Counted from the first letter of the stretch, positions 1 through 12,275 are shown. The stretch: DNA of 64,000 bases from Gnetum montanum (GCA_015680685.1 MNCI01020574.1:1-64000), one strand, 5' to 3'. Numbers and translations are program-made. Notes: generated by a model from the letters alone, not told the origin.

Positions 1-300
1 CTTCCTAAGTCACAGTAAGGTTGCAAATGTTTAACTTTGCAGGCACAAACTTCAATTACTTGGTTGATCATAAGTTGTGAATCATCTTTGATCATTAATC
101 ATTTTATTCCTAGGTCACGAGCTATCATCATCTCCCTAATAAAACCCTCATACTCCACTACATTATTGGTACATGAAAATTTGAAACAAGAAGCAAAGGG
201 TTGGATTTCACCAAATGAGAATGTTATGATGGTAGAAGCACTAGCCCCATGGGCAATTGAAGCTTTGTCAAAGTGCATGATAGCTCATAGCCCTTGGGCA
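1..300 (-). pseudogene. T0 archaeal-type RNase H (aRH), fragment
   Basis: The minus-strand translation of about 290-130 gives FDKASIAHGAS, then a stretch ending in CTNNVVEYEG. This matches the FDGAS...CTNN..EYE signature of the second RNase H of Tat-lineage elements (T2 has FDGASTT...CTNNIANYEG). The first catalytic Asp region is altered (FDKA for FDGA). The domain would degrade the RNA strand of the RNA/DNA hybrid or act structurally. It runs off the window, so its C-terminal half is not seen. Confidence 0.7.
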
Positions 301-469
301 CTTAGCTAATGATGTTGACATGTTCATCAGGGAATTCGAGGTTAATGGTTACATGGTCATCAAGTAGTGAAGCAATGAGTCATGTGTCTATAACTTGACC
401 TTTTGTTGAGGCTTGGGAAATGTAATGAAGGTCAATTCTACTGTTATGGATTTCTAATGGGCTATATGA

Positions 470-1396
470 CTACTTTCATAGATATTGATCATTATCGCTC
501 TAAGTACATTGTCTATGCAAATGACATTGACCTGGCTCCTAAAGAGGTAATTTCATCACTTCTTCAATGAGAAGACTAAGGCTAGACAATACTTCTCTAC
601 TTTAGTGTATTGGGTCTCATGAGCCACTAATGCATCGTTTAGGCAGCATACGGGTAACTTTGCTCCATCATCTCATTTCTAACAAAGTAGAGAGGAAATA
701 GAAGCATCAGAGATAATAAGGGAAATGTAAAAAGATTTATTCTCTTGTAAAGGATAGACTATTGGTAGTTGTGCCAACTCTTGTTTAAGGTTTTCAAAGG
801 CTTCTTGGCATTGAGTCATCCACTCATAGTGAATTCCTTTCTTAAGCAAGTGTTGCATTGACTATAACTTATTTGTAAGCCTAGTGTTAAACCTATGGAT
901 AAATTGTAATCTACCTTGCAATCCCCGAAGCTCCTTAAGGTTAGTAGGTGCTGCCAAGTTGGATATGGTTTTAACCTTGTCAATGTCGACACATATTCTT
1001 GCTTTGGATACTACAAAGCCAAGCATCTTACTAGTTTTAATGCTAAAGACATACTTCTTAAGATTAAGCCTAAGTTCATACTTGAGATATCATTTTAACA
1101 CAAGGTTGAGGTCATGTGTATGATCATTGACCACTTTGTACTTAATGGCTATATCATCTACATAATCATTAAGCAAACCTAGCATATAATCACTAAAGAT
1201 ATATGCCATAACTCTTTAGTATGTTTCTCATGTGTTCTTTAGGCCAAAGGAAATCATGGTGTAACAAAAGGTACCTGAAGTGGTCATGAATGTTTTACTA
1301 AGTTGATGTTCTAGATTAATCCTAATTTGGTTGTATCCTGAGGACCCATCCATAAAGGATAATAAGGCATGTCTAGCTGTAGTATTAAGAAGTTGA
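470..1396 (-). pseudogene. T0 RT (distal part) and gypsy RNase H
   Basis: The minus strand encodes the C-terminal half of reverse transcriptase. HALLSFMDG lies at about 1370-1345, FCYTM near 1260, and an intact YVDD catalytic box at 1164-1153 (DYVDDI). The connection domain and gypsy-type RNase H follow toward 470. Several stops and frameshifts interrupt it, so it is a relic. The N-terminal half of the same RT resumes at 2366 after the X1 LTR; the two parts join in protein homology between FPLPS and IDQL. Confidence 0.8.
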
Positions 1397-2365
1397 TCGA
1401 TGAGGTACCCCTACATCCTACCATATGAATCATAAGCATTCATATATGATCCAATTGAATTCCATGGATGGGACTAGTTATGCATCTAAATCATTATGCC
1501 TTGATTGTAGTTCGTTGTCTTCCCACATGGACTAGTGGTACCTTTGTCACATATAGTTTAGTCCAAAGTGAGGCATATGATAATTAATGTTGTTCGACCT
1601 TATGCTACTCCTAATGGTAATGAAGAAATTAATTAATTAAGCTAATTACCAATGGAATGTAAAGTCTAAACTAGCCTACAAGTGATGAGTTTATATTCCC
1701 AACTTGTTATACATGTCTTGAACCCATGTATCCACTACTAGGATTACCAAGCATTATGCCACTAAGTGAACCAAGAAATAATGCTACTAGGGTTACCAAG
1801 AAAATACATGTTTATGCTCAAAATTGGTTGCACATATTTTTCCAATTCATTAATATGCATGGAAACATAAATATTAAGTAAGTACATGAAAAGTAAATTA
1901 CATGGAAGGAAAACTAATCTAAGTTAAAGCGCTGTAATGAATAAGAATCAATATCGATCATATTGTCATTCATGGAATGTGTCTAGGTGCATTTCCACTT
2001 AAATAAGACTTCGTACAATTGACTTAGATCCACTCTACAAGCTCTCATTGACTTTTTTATAAGATTACAAAATAAAACTGCAAGAGTTTAACTACTCTAT
2101 TGACTAAATTATGCTCAAATCATGTGTCCAAGTGTTATATTTATAGGCTAGCACACCCCCCGCGATATTAGATATTCAATAATGTAGCATGGGATCCAAT
2201 ATTGGATATGCAATATCAAGTATCCAATATCCAATATCAGACCCAAGATATCAGAGCCAAGATATCGAGGCTAAGATATCAAAGCTAAGATATCGAGGCT
2301 CTGATATCTTAGTTGACCAAAAATTGACCTTTTTTCAGATATCCCAGCAAATTCATGATTCATTA
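1397..2365 (-). mobile_element. X1: solo LTR of the Athila-like family, inserted in T0 RT
   Basis: This segment of about 970 bp interrupts the T0 RT frame. Its left part (1397-1590) is the same sequence, in opposite orientation, as the ends of X2 (12,060-12,275) and X3 (49,650-49,830), including the GGGGTACCTC block next to the LTR end. A TATA-like TATAAATA lies at about 2140 on the minus strand. The U3 side is expanded by GATATC repeats (2190-2314). The two ends of the interrupted gene are brought together by removing it. The terminal TGATGAG/CTCATCA repeats seen in X3 are degraded here, and no clear target duplication is visible. No internal element sequence is present, hence solo LTR. Confidence 0.7.
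2190..2314. repeat. Tandem GATATC-centred repeats in U3 of X1
   Basis: About seven copies of GATATC or a near variant occur here. The later ones sit in units such as AAGATATCGAGGCT, spaced roughly 17 bases apart. The hexamer is itself a palindrome. The same position upstream of the TATA box in X3 (49,075-49,140) carries CGATATCG repeats, so this is a U3 feature of the family rather than random low complexity. Confidence 0.75.
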
Positions 2366-2950
2366 CTAGGCAAAGGAAAATCATTTTTAATGATTACCTC
2401 ATCTAAATCTCAAAAATCGACACAAATGCATATACTCCCATTTTTCTTAGGGACTTCCGCTATGTTGGATACCCATTCTACGTAATCAACAAGTCTGATG
2501 AAACCAACTTGGTATAGTTTGATGATTTCATTAGGAACTACTAGGGCCAAATCAGGTCTAACCTTATGAAATTTTTTCTTAACTGGTCTAATGCTAGGAT
2601 CAAGTATGATGTTATGTTCAACTAAATGTGGGTCTAGTCTTGGAATATCTTCATATGACTAGGAAAAGGCCTTAATGTTGTCTTATAGGACCTTGGTGAT
2701 GTCTTGAGCCTATTGAGGGTCTATTGAGGAAGTTAGTTTTAGTGTTTTCTCCTCACCACCATGTGTTGTGATAGAAACTAAACTAGAAAGTCTTTAGTGA
2801 TGGCACTAGCTTCAAGATCAAGGGTTTAAACTAGGTTTTTAGTCCATTCTAGAGCATTCTCTACAAAAGCTATGTAGTCAACAAGACTCTCAGGCTCACG
2901 ATCTATGTAATTATGATCAATACATAGTTCAACATTAGCATGGGGCCCAC
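2366..2950 (-). pseudogene. T0 RT, N-terminal part
   Basis: On the minus strand, VDYVEWVSN is encoded at about 2490-2463, then a KKNGSICICVDF-like strand, then IKNDFPLPS at 2390-2362. These correspond to VDYSEWVSN, the IDFRDL strand and IKDDFPLPS in the T1 and T2 RT. It breaks off exactly where X1 begins. The sequence upstream (2500-2950) aligns loosely with the poorly conserved pol start of T1/T2. It is non-functional. Confidence 0.75.
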
Positions 2951-4600
2951 TTAGGCTCAAAGGTAAACTAATTTACTTCCAAGTGTCCATACTTCAATCC
3001 TGCATATCAACCATAAGCACATTAAGTGACACATATGTAAAAATAAGTAAATAATGTCAAAAAAATATAAAATATCTTAGTAAATATACAAACACATGCT
3101 ATTTCAATGACAAAAAAATGCAAACAAGGCCAACCAACATTATAAGAGGTAGGTGAAAATAAATAAGATGCAAAAAAGGTCAAACAAGGTCAAAACAAGT
3201 TAGAGCATAATGAAAGTATGAAAAATAAGGTTAAACATGGTCAACTAAAGTTACATTTTTGCTAGTTTTAGGCCTTAGTGGGCCATGTTTCTAGTTTAAG
3301 GCCTTGGCAATCCATGGTTACATGGTATCAAATGATGGTTAAGAATGGTCAAACCCCATCACCTAACACCAATAAAAGGATAACAAAGGCTAATAGAGGC
3401 CACAATAGAAAAATAAGGTGGATATAGTGAAACATAAGTTATATAGAAACTAAATGAGGTCAACTAATGGTAATAAACATCAACAATGCATAGCAAGATC
3501 AAAATAAGTCAAAACACCATGAAACAAGGTCAAATCAATCGGAGTGGAATACATGTGGTAAAACATGATCAATATTAGTTAAAAAGGGTTATTTGCTAGT
3601 TTTAGGCCTTAGAGGGCCATAGTATGAGGCTACAGGATAGGGGAGTTCGAGCATATGATGAGGTCATTTTGGGGCTACTTCATAGCAAAATTGACACTTT
3701 GTCTTGTGACTACGATGGTTTCTATTGGTGACTACATTGGCCCAGCATAGTCATGCAATCGTTAGTGTAGTAAGCACTAATGGGAAATTTCCTAAGTTCA
3801 ATATGGTCACTTTCAAACTCTTGATGGTCCACATAGCTAGTAGAGGGGACTAGGATTGAAGATTGGTATGTGTGGACTTTGCTTTCACTTTCCAAAAGTT
3901 GAAAATAATGTTTCCACTAGTGACTACATTTGGCCAACATAGTCAAGGTAGGCCCCAACATAGTCATATAGAATAGAAAAATTCTTGGGGTCTTAGGGTT
4001 GGAATTAGTACTCTACCAGCTTCCTTGGGTAGTGTAGGCTCTTGGAAGAACTGAATTTATCATTTTTGAGATGAAATTGGATAACAAAAATGGTTTTCTT
4101 AGGATTTTCTACTAGACTATGGTAGGCTAAGATAGTCATGCATGGCTTCAGTGTAGTCATGAGGCATTTGGTGTTTTCATTATGAAAGTAGAGTGAAATT
4201 GTAGTTGGATAAAGTGGAATAGGTTTTTGGGCTTCCAAGACAACTTTTGGTCTATTCAGAGTGGTATGATGCTGGTCAACCTTGCCACAAAACATTCTAC
4301 ACTAGGGCTACATTGGGCTAGCATAGTAATGCATAAATTTTAATTCCATGTAAGTTTCCATGACCAATCAACCATGCTCATTAATTTCTAGAGTTATTGG
4401 TGCTACTAGCTAGGGTTTTGGCATTGGAATTGTTAATTCCAGTGGTTACTTGAGTCCTAGAGAAGCCATATACCTCTTGACTATGTTGGCCCAACTTAGG
4501 CATAAAATCCTCAACATAGTTGAGAGGTTTGTGATGAAAAATGATGAGTTTTGGCTTGAATCCAAGGTTTTGTGGTCTTAACAGGCTTCATCATCTATTT
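2951..4600. repeat. T0 inter-module spacer with hairpin motifs and ~190-bp degenerate repeats
   Basis: This lies between T0 gag and pol and shows no supported gene. At 3258-3315 and 3597-3625 there are copies of GCTAGTTTTAGGCCTTAG.GGGCC, the hairpin-plus-TAAACTAGC motif of the T1/T2 arrays in reverse orientation. From about 3700 to 4530 a phrase close to GACTACATTGGCCCAGCATA, often followed by GTCATGC, recurs at about 3729, 3920, 4115, 4303 and 4470. That is a degenerate tandem repeat of roughly 190 bp. In T1 and T2 this slot holds the antisense gene. Confidence 0.6.
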
Positions 4601-4689
4601 ATACTATCATTTCACTCTTTAATAGTTTCTCTAGGAGTTCTAATGCCTTTAATGATAGCCTAGTATACTTTAACCAATCTTTTCATTCA

Positions 4690-5660
4690 AAATTAGGCCT
4701 AGAAGTAGTTAATGTAGAGGTCCCAAAGGTTGAGGGTTGGTTATTGTTGTTCGCAAGGGCCTTGGTTTGGTTCATTCTTGGACCTTGGATGGTCATTTTA
4801 TTTTCCTTTGCCATAGTATCCATTGCTACATTTTTTTGCCTTACTCTCTCCTTATCCTTTCATGCATTTTGGTTTTTGTATGCTACATAGGCTGGGTAAT
4901 GGATGGCTTCTATGGAATCCTCTATGTTCTTGGTTTGGGAGAATGCTTAAATGAGTGACTGTGGATCTAAATAGTATAATTTCAGCTTGATGAAGTCATT
5001 AACCACCCTCTTGAATATAGCTTAAAGGTGAATTTTAGCTATTGGTTTCAAAATCTTGTTGTGGAAATCATTCCATCATTGTATGAACCTTTGCATAGGC
5101 TTAAGGTATCCTTGCTTGACCATCATTAGTTGGTCAAGGATTGTATTAGGTTTCAAGATATACTTGAAATAGTTAACGAACTACAAAATTAGGTCTTCCA
5201 AAGAGGATATGGATCCTCTTGGTAAGGCATTGTGCCAGTCTAGGATCTTTCCCATAAGAGACGTAGGGAATATTCTCATGATTGTGTGTGGCCAAGCTAA
5301 CAATAATAAGCACTTAGAGTAAAAGGTTATAGGATGGGAGTTGTGATTACCTTTGTCATTGTACTTGGTAAATTGTGGTATCAAGACACCTAGGGGAAGA
5401 GTAAGTTGTAGGATTATAGGACTGATGGGATTGTCATGATATAAATCCATAATTTTAATGGTTTGAGATGTGGAAGCCTTGAGCCTTTGTTAAGTCCTAA
5501 ATCATCTGGAAAGCTTGATCTAATCCTTAAGATGTTCCCATGGGTTATGTGGTTTGCACAAAAGATAACAGTGTATGCTAAGAGGCCTGTGGCCTTGTGA
5601 TAGGTTGTGACACCAAGGGGAGAGGTTGGGTCATCATGGTTCTTGGTGGGTTAAATAGAA
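4690..5660 (-). pseudogene. T0 gag (capsid)
   Basis: The minus-strand translation of 5450-5181 gives MDLYHDNPISP, then PQFTKYNDKGNHNSHPITF, then a GKILDWHNALP stretch. These match the gag core of T1 (FTKYDGEGDPNAHLITF; GKALDWYHVLP) and the Retrotrans_gag pattern of plant gypsy elements. Toward 4690, frames read like FSQTKNIEDSIEA and AYVAYKN, equivalent to the segment after the capsid in T1 and T2. Toward 5560, a GLDQAFQ-like sequence marks the N-terminal linker. No zinc knuckle or protease was identified. Many stops are present. Confidence 0.75.
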
Positions 5661-6900
5661 AAAAAGTAGTTTATGTTGATATGTGGGGTATAAAGGGGAC
5701 AACAGGGGTAATTGTTGCTGTAAAATGTTGTGTAAGGGTACTAGGTAATTTTCTAAGATTTAAAGAATTATTTGGAGGTTGAATTATTTCTTCAATATTT
5801 CCTGATCCTAAATTCAAAATCTGGTTAAGGAAATACATTGAAAAGTGACATTTTTGGATTACTACATTAATTAAATGAACCATGAGCTTAAAGATAAATG
5901 TAGCATTATAGAGAACATCATTTACAACATAGTAGCATATATGAGAATGTGATGTTGAAGTAAGATGCAATGACTCTACATGAGTAAAGCTTACTGCAAC
6001 AAGGGAGGAAGAGGTAGGGATGCTAATGATTCTACTTTACATTGTAAACAATGATATCTATATTGGTCCATGCTTAAACACAAGCTTTATTAAATAGATG
6101 ATACAATACATTGAATGTACATCAATAACTAGGATATGATAGCATAATATTTGATCAAAGAAAGATTTGTTGGCATATCTTTAATAGTGCAATAACAATG
6201 TAAGTAGAAAATGTAGATTTCAAAATAAAATCCTTCTCTAGTTATATTTTTCATAGTAATTCAATGCTCAAAATGGAAAAGGTGTTCTCTAAAAACCCTT
6301 GAAATAATTAGTAGGTTATGAGTTGAAAAGTTTATTTCATAGAAATACGCATGAAAGAATTTTTACTTGCATTGCAATAAAAAAAATACTATTGATATTT
6401 ACACATGAATAAGAGACCAAGAAGATAGTTACTAATTAGCAATCCCCTATGTAGATTTTTTTATTATTATTGAAAGCTCAAATTCTCTTAGAATTGGTAA
6501 GAAAAAAAGAACCAAAGGTTACAAATTACATCATACCAATAAATTTTAAGATTAAAAATTACTTGAACTTTACTATTTAGGGACTATTTTCTAGTCCCTT
6601 CAGCATAGAAGTTGGACTATAAAAGTACACATGAATGAACATTTGTGATTGGTAAAATTAAAATGAAGCTTGATAAATGAAAAGAAGAAAAAAAGCTCAT
6701 TATTATTGGAAATGTTTTAGTTATTAAGAAAATTCTTTAATTAACACATGTTTATTACTCTATTTATTGGACTTCTTCTAATATGTAATATGATAGAATT
6801 GACTATATTTTTCATCAATTTCTTGTGTTTGCTAAGCAATATAAAAAAGATTTTTCTAGAGTTGCTTGACATATTTGTAGTAGTATCAAGAAAGAAGGAA
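5661..6900. other. AT-rich stretch, no gene recognised
   Basis: A T0 leader or 5' LTR would be expected at the left end of this stretch, but none was recognised and no LTR pair partner exists in the window. The remainder is AT-rich, with only short ORFs that lack family motifs. Confidence 0.5.
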
Positions 6901-7439
6901 ATATTGGCTACATTACAACTAGGGTATTTATCTTGTAGCAAAATGGATTGCAAATTACATTAATGAAGATGATGTTTGGATGATCCTTTTAATAAATAAA
7001 CTTATGCAGAGAAAATCTAAGAATGATAATAGTTGGTCTTATAATAACTTTCTTCACTATCTTCTTTTTCTTCAAATCATTTGTATTTATGGTTTTCTAA
7101 TTCTCAAATAACTTTGGAAGACTTAGTTTGAGTAAATATCAGAGTTACAATCATATTATAGTTTCAAAAGTTATACTTAAGGAAATTAGCCCATTATGGC
7201 TTCCTTTTAATGAAGGATATTGAGTTATTAATGCATATAGATTATGTATCACTTGAAGAAGATTTGGTATTATGATAGTTTCTTGTTTGCATATGCATGA
7301 TAATTGGATTACTTGGAATGAAGCTTATAGCCTCTATAATTTGAATAGAAAGAGAAAAATTAATTTCTAATCTTGAGATTTTATTTTAAGTTGACAACAA
7401 TATGCATGAAGCTTTTCTAGATATTGTTTAGAAGGATGA

Positions 7440-7990
7440 TAAATATATTATTTTATTTTATTTAAATATTTCTTATGAGATTATTATAAAGAATGATTTT
7501 ATCGATAAAAAATTTAATAAGACCTAGAAAATGCAATTATCATCGCACTTTTGGATAAGAAAAATAAAGGAAATTTAAAGAGCTCCTATATTTTCAAAAA
7601 TTTATATTTGTTGTGGTGTCTTATTTATCAAGGTCTTTCTATTAGAACTTGACTTAAATATTTGAGAAATGTTTCTCCTTAATGTCCTTCTTTCAGGAAA
7701 GAAGACTTATTTTCTCATGTTTTTTGAGTGTCCTATTGCTTAGCATGCTTGGAAATATATACCTAGAATTTGTAACACCATTCTTCATTAATTATGGTAG
7801 AGTAATTGGTAAATTGAGATTCTTAATGAATACTATCCATCAACATCATCTATTCCTGAATTATAAGATATGATATAACGATTGAAGGTTCAAAGTAAGT
7901 AGAATACGCACTAGCCAATCGGATTTCATGTTGAATTAATGAGAACATCTTCTTCAAATTGGGTTCATCTTCCAAGGATTCCTTTACACA
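7440..7990 (+). pseudogene. LINE (non-LTR retrotransposon) 3' ORF2 relic with zf-RVT domain
   Basis: Across frames the plus strand reads LWCLIYQGLSIRT, LKYLRNVSP, KEDLFSHVFFECPIA and AWKYI between about 7600 and 7770. This is the pattern of the zinc-binding domain after RT in plant LINEs: a WR..L/I.GLpTr block, then a Cys pair, then H.FF.CP.a..vW. The first Cys pair is partly lost. Stops and two frameshifts break it. Weak LINE-like sequence may extend left to about 6950. No poly-A tail or target duplication was found. Confidence 0.55.
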
Positions 7991-9972
7991 TCCATATTTT
8001 AAGAATTGATAAACACTACTTCAAAATTTTGCATTGAAGTCTTTAAAAAGGACAATAGGCACTAGATCAATATATCTTAGGAATAACTTATTCTTCAAAC
8101 TGTCCTCTATTTGCTTAATCAAGTATGTTCCTTATCACAATCTGACATCTAGACATGTTGATTTGGCAATTAAATAAGTGTTAACCATGCATACACATCT
8201 TTCTAATAACTCAATTTTTAGTATCATTGTCAAAGCTATGCAACTTTTGTGGAACCTTGACCATTCTTTCCTTCCCATGATTTGAAGTTCTAGAATTTCA
8301 AAAATCATATCTTCTAAAATCCATTCAAATCTTTGTACTAATTTAAACTTGGCTTCTTTATAAAATATTGCACAACCATCCGTGTTGTTATTTATACAAT
8401 AGGCTAATCTATACAGCTCAAAATAAGAAATTCTACAAGAACCTTTTTATTTTTAAATACCTCTATACTTCACTTTCCCTAAGTCCAGTTGGAATTGGTA
8501 TAGAAATTCCCATGGAAAATCTTCTTGTAGGAATAAGACATAAGCATCCAAATCTTATAACTTTGCTAAGATGTGTTGNTAATGTCTAGAAATGTCAAGG
8601 CATTATCTATTTCAAAATATGTTATAAAATAAACAAAAACAAAATAATTAAAAAAGAAAATAACATATCACAAATTAAATTTCAAAAATCAACTTCACCA
8701 TCACATACTAAGATGTCCAAAAACTGTAAACAAGCAAGAAATAAAATTAGTGTCATTAGTTCTTTGAAATAGAATCTATATCTACATTATTACGTTTTTC
8801 AAAAACACTAGAGGACTATGAAACTTCTCACATACCTAGAGAAATATTCTTCATTGTAAACTTAGATGTACGTTTTTGACTTGAACATAATGAAGCTTTT
8901 GAATCCTTATCATACTTGACTATTTGATGATAGATTTGTGGATAACATTGAATGCTACTTGTAGTCATGGTGGATGCATAGATGGTACAACAAGTAGATC
9001 ATTGTTGAATTTAATCAATGAATTCAAACATGTTTACAATGCATAACAAAGTCATCAATAACTACATACTCTTCAACTTGTAAACTTTTCACCATGTTAC
9101 CATGCTTTTTCTTTTCTTTCACAAGCTCTTATAGAGCTCTAGATTTTTTTACTTCTAGGTTAACAAACTATCTACATTTTTCTCAATTCTTGAAATAAGG
9201 TAAAGTTATCTTCTCCTAGAATTTTCTTATTGAAATTTAACTCTACATTCTTCACTATCAACTCAAAAACTATAGTGAGCAATTTAAAAGTTATATTCAA
9301 AGCTATGGTAATTCTTACTTATTTTAGATATTTGAGTTTGTTGATTGTACCAGTTTAGTTTCAAACAATATCAACTTTGATAATTCCATACAAATTAGAG
9401 ATACCTTATTCTTTTGTTGATCCTTTTCTCTTGTGTGTTCCTACATTTCTACTCATCCAAAGGGGTTAGTATTTAGACCTTGGATTTTACATCTAAGAGT
9501 TTCCTTTTTAACTTGGAGCATAATGCATGAACTTTAGAGCTTTTTCTATGCATGTTTTTCTTTACCTTTCTAAGCAGATAATACAAAATAAGTGAAAATA
9601 TCTTAAATTAAGAAAATGTATCACAAGAATTAAATAAAAAATTCTAAAAATTCCCATGAACAAGAAAAAGTAAAAACATGTTAATATGAAAAATTATTTC
9701 AAATATCTTCTTGTGTAGTTTGAATGAACAATAGCACATTGAATTTCAAAATATGATGATTAAACTACAACAACAACAATAACAAATCCAATCTTATAAC
9801 CTCCCTTCTGGTATGCCTTGTAAATAATAAGAATCTTTAAAAATTACTGGCACCTAGAGGTATTCAAAAATTTTGAACTTTTTATCTAATATAGATCTCC
9901 AAAAACAATCATAACGGTGTCAATTTCTAGTCCAACCATAGGATAACGGTTGAATGAAATGGTATACTAAAA
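7991..9972. other. AT-rich unassigned sequence
   Basis: No recognisable gene or repeat. A short reading near 8475-8570 (IRHKHPNLITLL) faintly recalls a protein-kinase segment but is too short to call. One ambiguous base (n) lies at 8579. A CAA-rich microsatellite-like run lies near 9765-9785. Confidence 0.4.
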
Positions 9973-10585
9973 CTCAAGCTTTCTACAATGAGAGTATTTT
10001 TTTGAAAGCCTTTTTGGTTATAAGTAATAGGAACTATGTGATGATTTAAGAATAAGTGATTTGCAGGATTGAATGAAGAGTTCTCAAGCACCATATTATG
10101 ACATCCCCATACCAATTTATGGGATATATAGCTATGAGCTACAAATAATAGTGATAATAAGTGGTGGGTGTTGGAATTGAAACTTTTCTAAAAAATACAG
10201 GGTGTGGGCTAATGCATATTCGTTTCTCACATTAGCTTCATTGTTTGCATGGAAGTTACTAGGAAATGAACTGCAAATACTCAAGCTTTCTACAATGAGA
10301 GTATTTGTTTGAAAGCTTTTTTGGTTATAAGTAATATGAACTATGTGATGATTTAAGAATAAGTGCTTTGCAGGATTGAATGAAGAGTTCTCAAGCACCA
10401 TATTATGACATCCCCATACCAATTTATGGGATATATAGCTATGAGCTATAAATAATAGTGATAATAAGTGGTGGGTGTTGGAATTGAAACTTTTCTAAAA
10501 AATACAGGGTGTGGGCTAATGCATAGTCGTTTCTCACATTAGCTTCATTGTTTGCATGGCAGTTACTGGGAAATGAACTGCAAAT
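9973..10585 (+). repeat. Direct tandem duplication, ~307-bp unit, two copies
   Basis: Copy 1 (9973-10279) and copy 2 (10280-10585) both begin CTCAAGCTTTCTACAATGAG and end AAATGAACTGCAAAT. By eye they differ at about ten positions, so they are far more alike than other repeats here and the duplication is comparatively recent. No coding function is evident in either copy; an 89-108-residue open frame on the minus strand in each is probably chance. Confidence 0.9.
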
Positions 10586-11440
10586 GTTAGAGGAAGATTC
10601 TTAGTTCAAACGCTAATTGAATGGTAGTAGAATGGTTGGCAGGAACTACACGTTGACAACTGTTGATGTTCTAGGCATTATATATTTTTGAACTCGTGAG
10701 GTCTCGATGGAGAGTGAATGATTTACGTAAGCATTCTCATATCTGACGTAACTTGTAAGCTATGCACTAGGATATTCACGATTCTGGATAAATTTTGATG
10801 AACTGTTCATGTCTGATTCAGATTGCACGTACAGAAGCACATTAAATTCACAATGGGTATGTATTTCATAATTTCCAACAAAATTTTGTTTGGATTTGTA
10901 CATATACATTGAAATGGTCACCCTTCTCCTATTTTTCTTGCCTTTTTAGTTCTTGCAATGTCTGCATTTTGCATTTGCAAAATCTTACGTATCTTCTCCT
11001 ATTCAGAATCATACCAAAAATTTCATTTCATTGTTAAGTGGCAAGCAATCAATCAAGATTCATGGCATCGACATGAGATGGACCACAGAAAACAAGGGAG
11101 TATGAATGAATAAACAAACACATGAAAATCACGAAAGGGGCAAGTATGGGTCATATGGAAATCAAGTTTTGGACGGGGCGTGTGACAAAAACATTGTATT
11201 TGCGTGGATTCGCCTGCCTTTAGGAGCATCAAAGTTCTGCCATGACTCAAACATTCAGGTGTGTTTATTTTTCATTGCTGGTTTTTTCTCTTTTTCTCAT
11301 ATCTTTGTTGAGAAAATAAAAAAATAAAACAGGGCCATTGTCATGGGTCATGAGTCATGAACATGATGAACATGATGGCGGATGAATGTTGGTTCAACTT
11401 TTTTAAAAATTTGTTTGCTTATAAAGCAAAAAAGCCCACC
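10586..11440. other. Unassigned low-repeat sequence
   Basis: No gene is supported. Base composition is more balanced than to the left, and short overlapping ORFs on both strands near 11,050-11,330 share no recognisable motif. It ends at the proposed left target site (ACCAG) of X2. Confidence 0.4.
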
Positions 11441-12275
11441 AGCACATGGCTAATGACCATATGTGAGCTCATGGCGCTCTATTTTTACTTTTCCATTTAT
11501 CATGACTAATGTCAATTCCTGTGTAAGCCTATAAATACACCTTTGGATGCACAAGAAGGAGAGAGTCAGTAGGTTTAGAAGTAGTCTTTTTGTTCATTTT
11601 TAGTTCATCTTAACTCTTTCCCCAGTGCATGCCTGCAATGTGATGATTGTAATTGTACAGAACCTTTATTTGAGTGTGACATACTTGGACACGCACATGA
11701 CCAACAATAAAGATTGAGATTACTTCATCATTGTAGCATTCACTTAGTTTTAATTGCATAACTATTATTGTTATTTATTGTTTTCTTAATTAACATTTCT
11801 TTACCTTCCTTTACTATCGCTATTATTAAATGTCGAATGAGTACGACTTAATCACAAGCATTTAAGTGTGACTACTTAGTATCCTAGTAGCATATCTAGG
11901 AGTGCTTAAGTAACATGTGTTTGGTAATCCTAGAAGTAGTACACAAGGTCCAAGATGTGTACGAATGATTAAGAATGAATGCTCATTGCACTTATGCTAG
12001 CTTAGATTCTCTTCTCGTATCACTCATTAACTTAATGAAAGTTATTCTTTATTGTTATTAGGAGTAGCATAGTGATAGGAAACACATCATACACCTCACT
12101 GTGGACTAAACCATATGTGACAAAAAAAATACTAGTCCAGGTGGAATGACAACAAACTATGATCAATGTGTAACTATCTAGATGCCACAACTAGTCCATC
12201 TATGGAATTCAACCAAATCGTGTGTGAATGCTCATATTCGTATGGTTGAGTGTAGGGGTACCTCACCACTCATGA
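11441..12275 (+). mobile_element. X2: solo LTR of the Athila-like family
   Basis: The right end (TGTAGGGGTACCTCACCACTC, then ATGA) matches the X3 end (TGTAGGGGTACCTCGCCACTC, then ATCA). A TATA box (CCTATAAATAC) lies at about 11,528, and CAATAAAG at about 11,706 matches the X3 polyadenylation region. The distance from start to TATA (about 90 bp) equals that in X3 (98 bp). The 5-mer ACCAG occurs directly before (11,436-11,440) and after (12,276-12,280), a plausible target duplication. The left terminus is diverged from TGATGAG, which lowers confidence in that boundary. Confidence 0.65.

Larger units (their letters stand above)
1..5660 (-). mobile_element. T0: decayed Tat-lineage Ty3/gypsy retrotransposon, truncated at window edge
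   Basis: Reading the minus strand from right to left gives gag (about 5660-4690), a noncoding spacer, RT (2950-2366 and 1396-800), gRNase H (800-470) and aRNase H (300-1). This is the Tat-lineage order, in which a second, archaeal-type RNase H follows the usual one. gag and pol align with those of T1 and T2, so the three are related. T0 differs because nothing resembling the spliced antisense gene of T1/T2 is visible between gag and pol. Integrase and the 3' LTR lie beyond the window start. No 5' LTR was recognised to the right of gag. All ORFs are broken. Confidence 0.8.

Noticed and set aside
4005-4295. 96-codon minus-strand ORF in the T0 spacer
   Set aside because: It consists of the degenerate ~190-bp repeat and has no domain motif.
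8368-8589. Possible kinase-like peptide (IRHKHPNLITLL)
   Set aside because: Only about a dozen residues fit, no catalytic motifs follow, and an ambiguous base breaks the frame.
11053-11327. Overlapping ORFs on both strands near 11.1-11.3 kb
   Set aside because: Short, without motifs or splice context; no support beyond being open.
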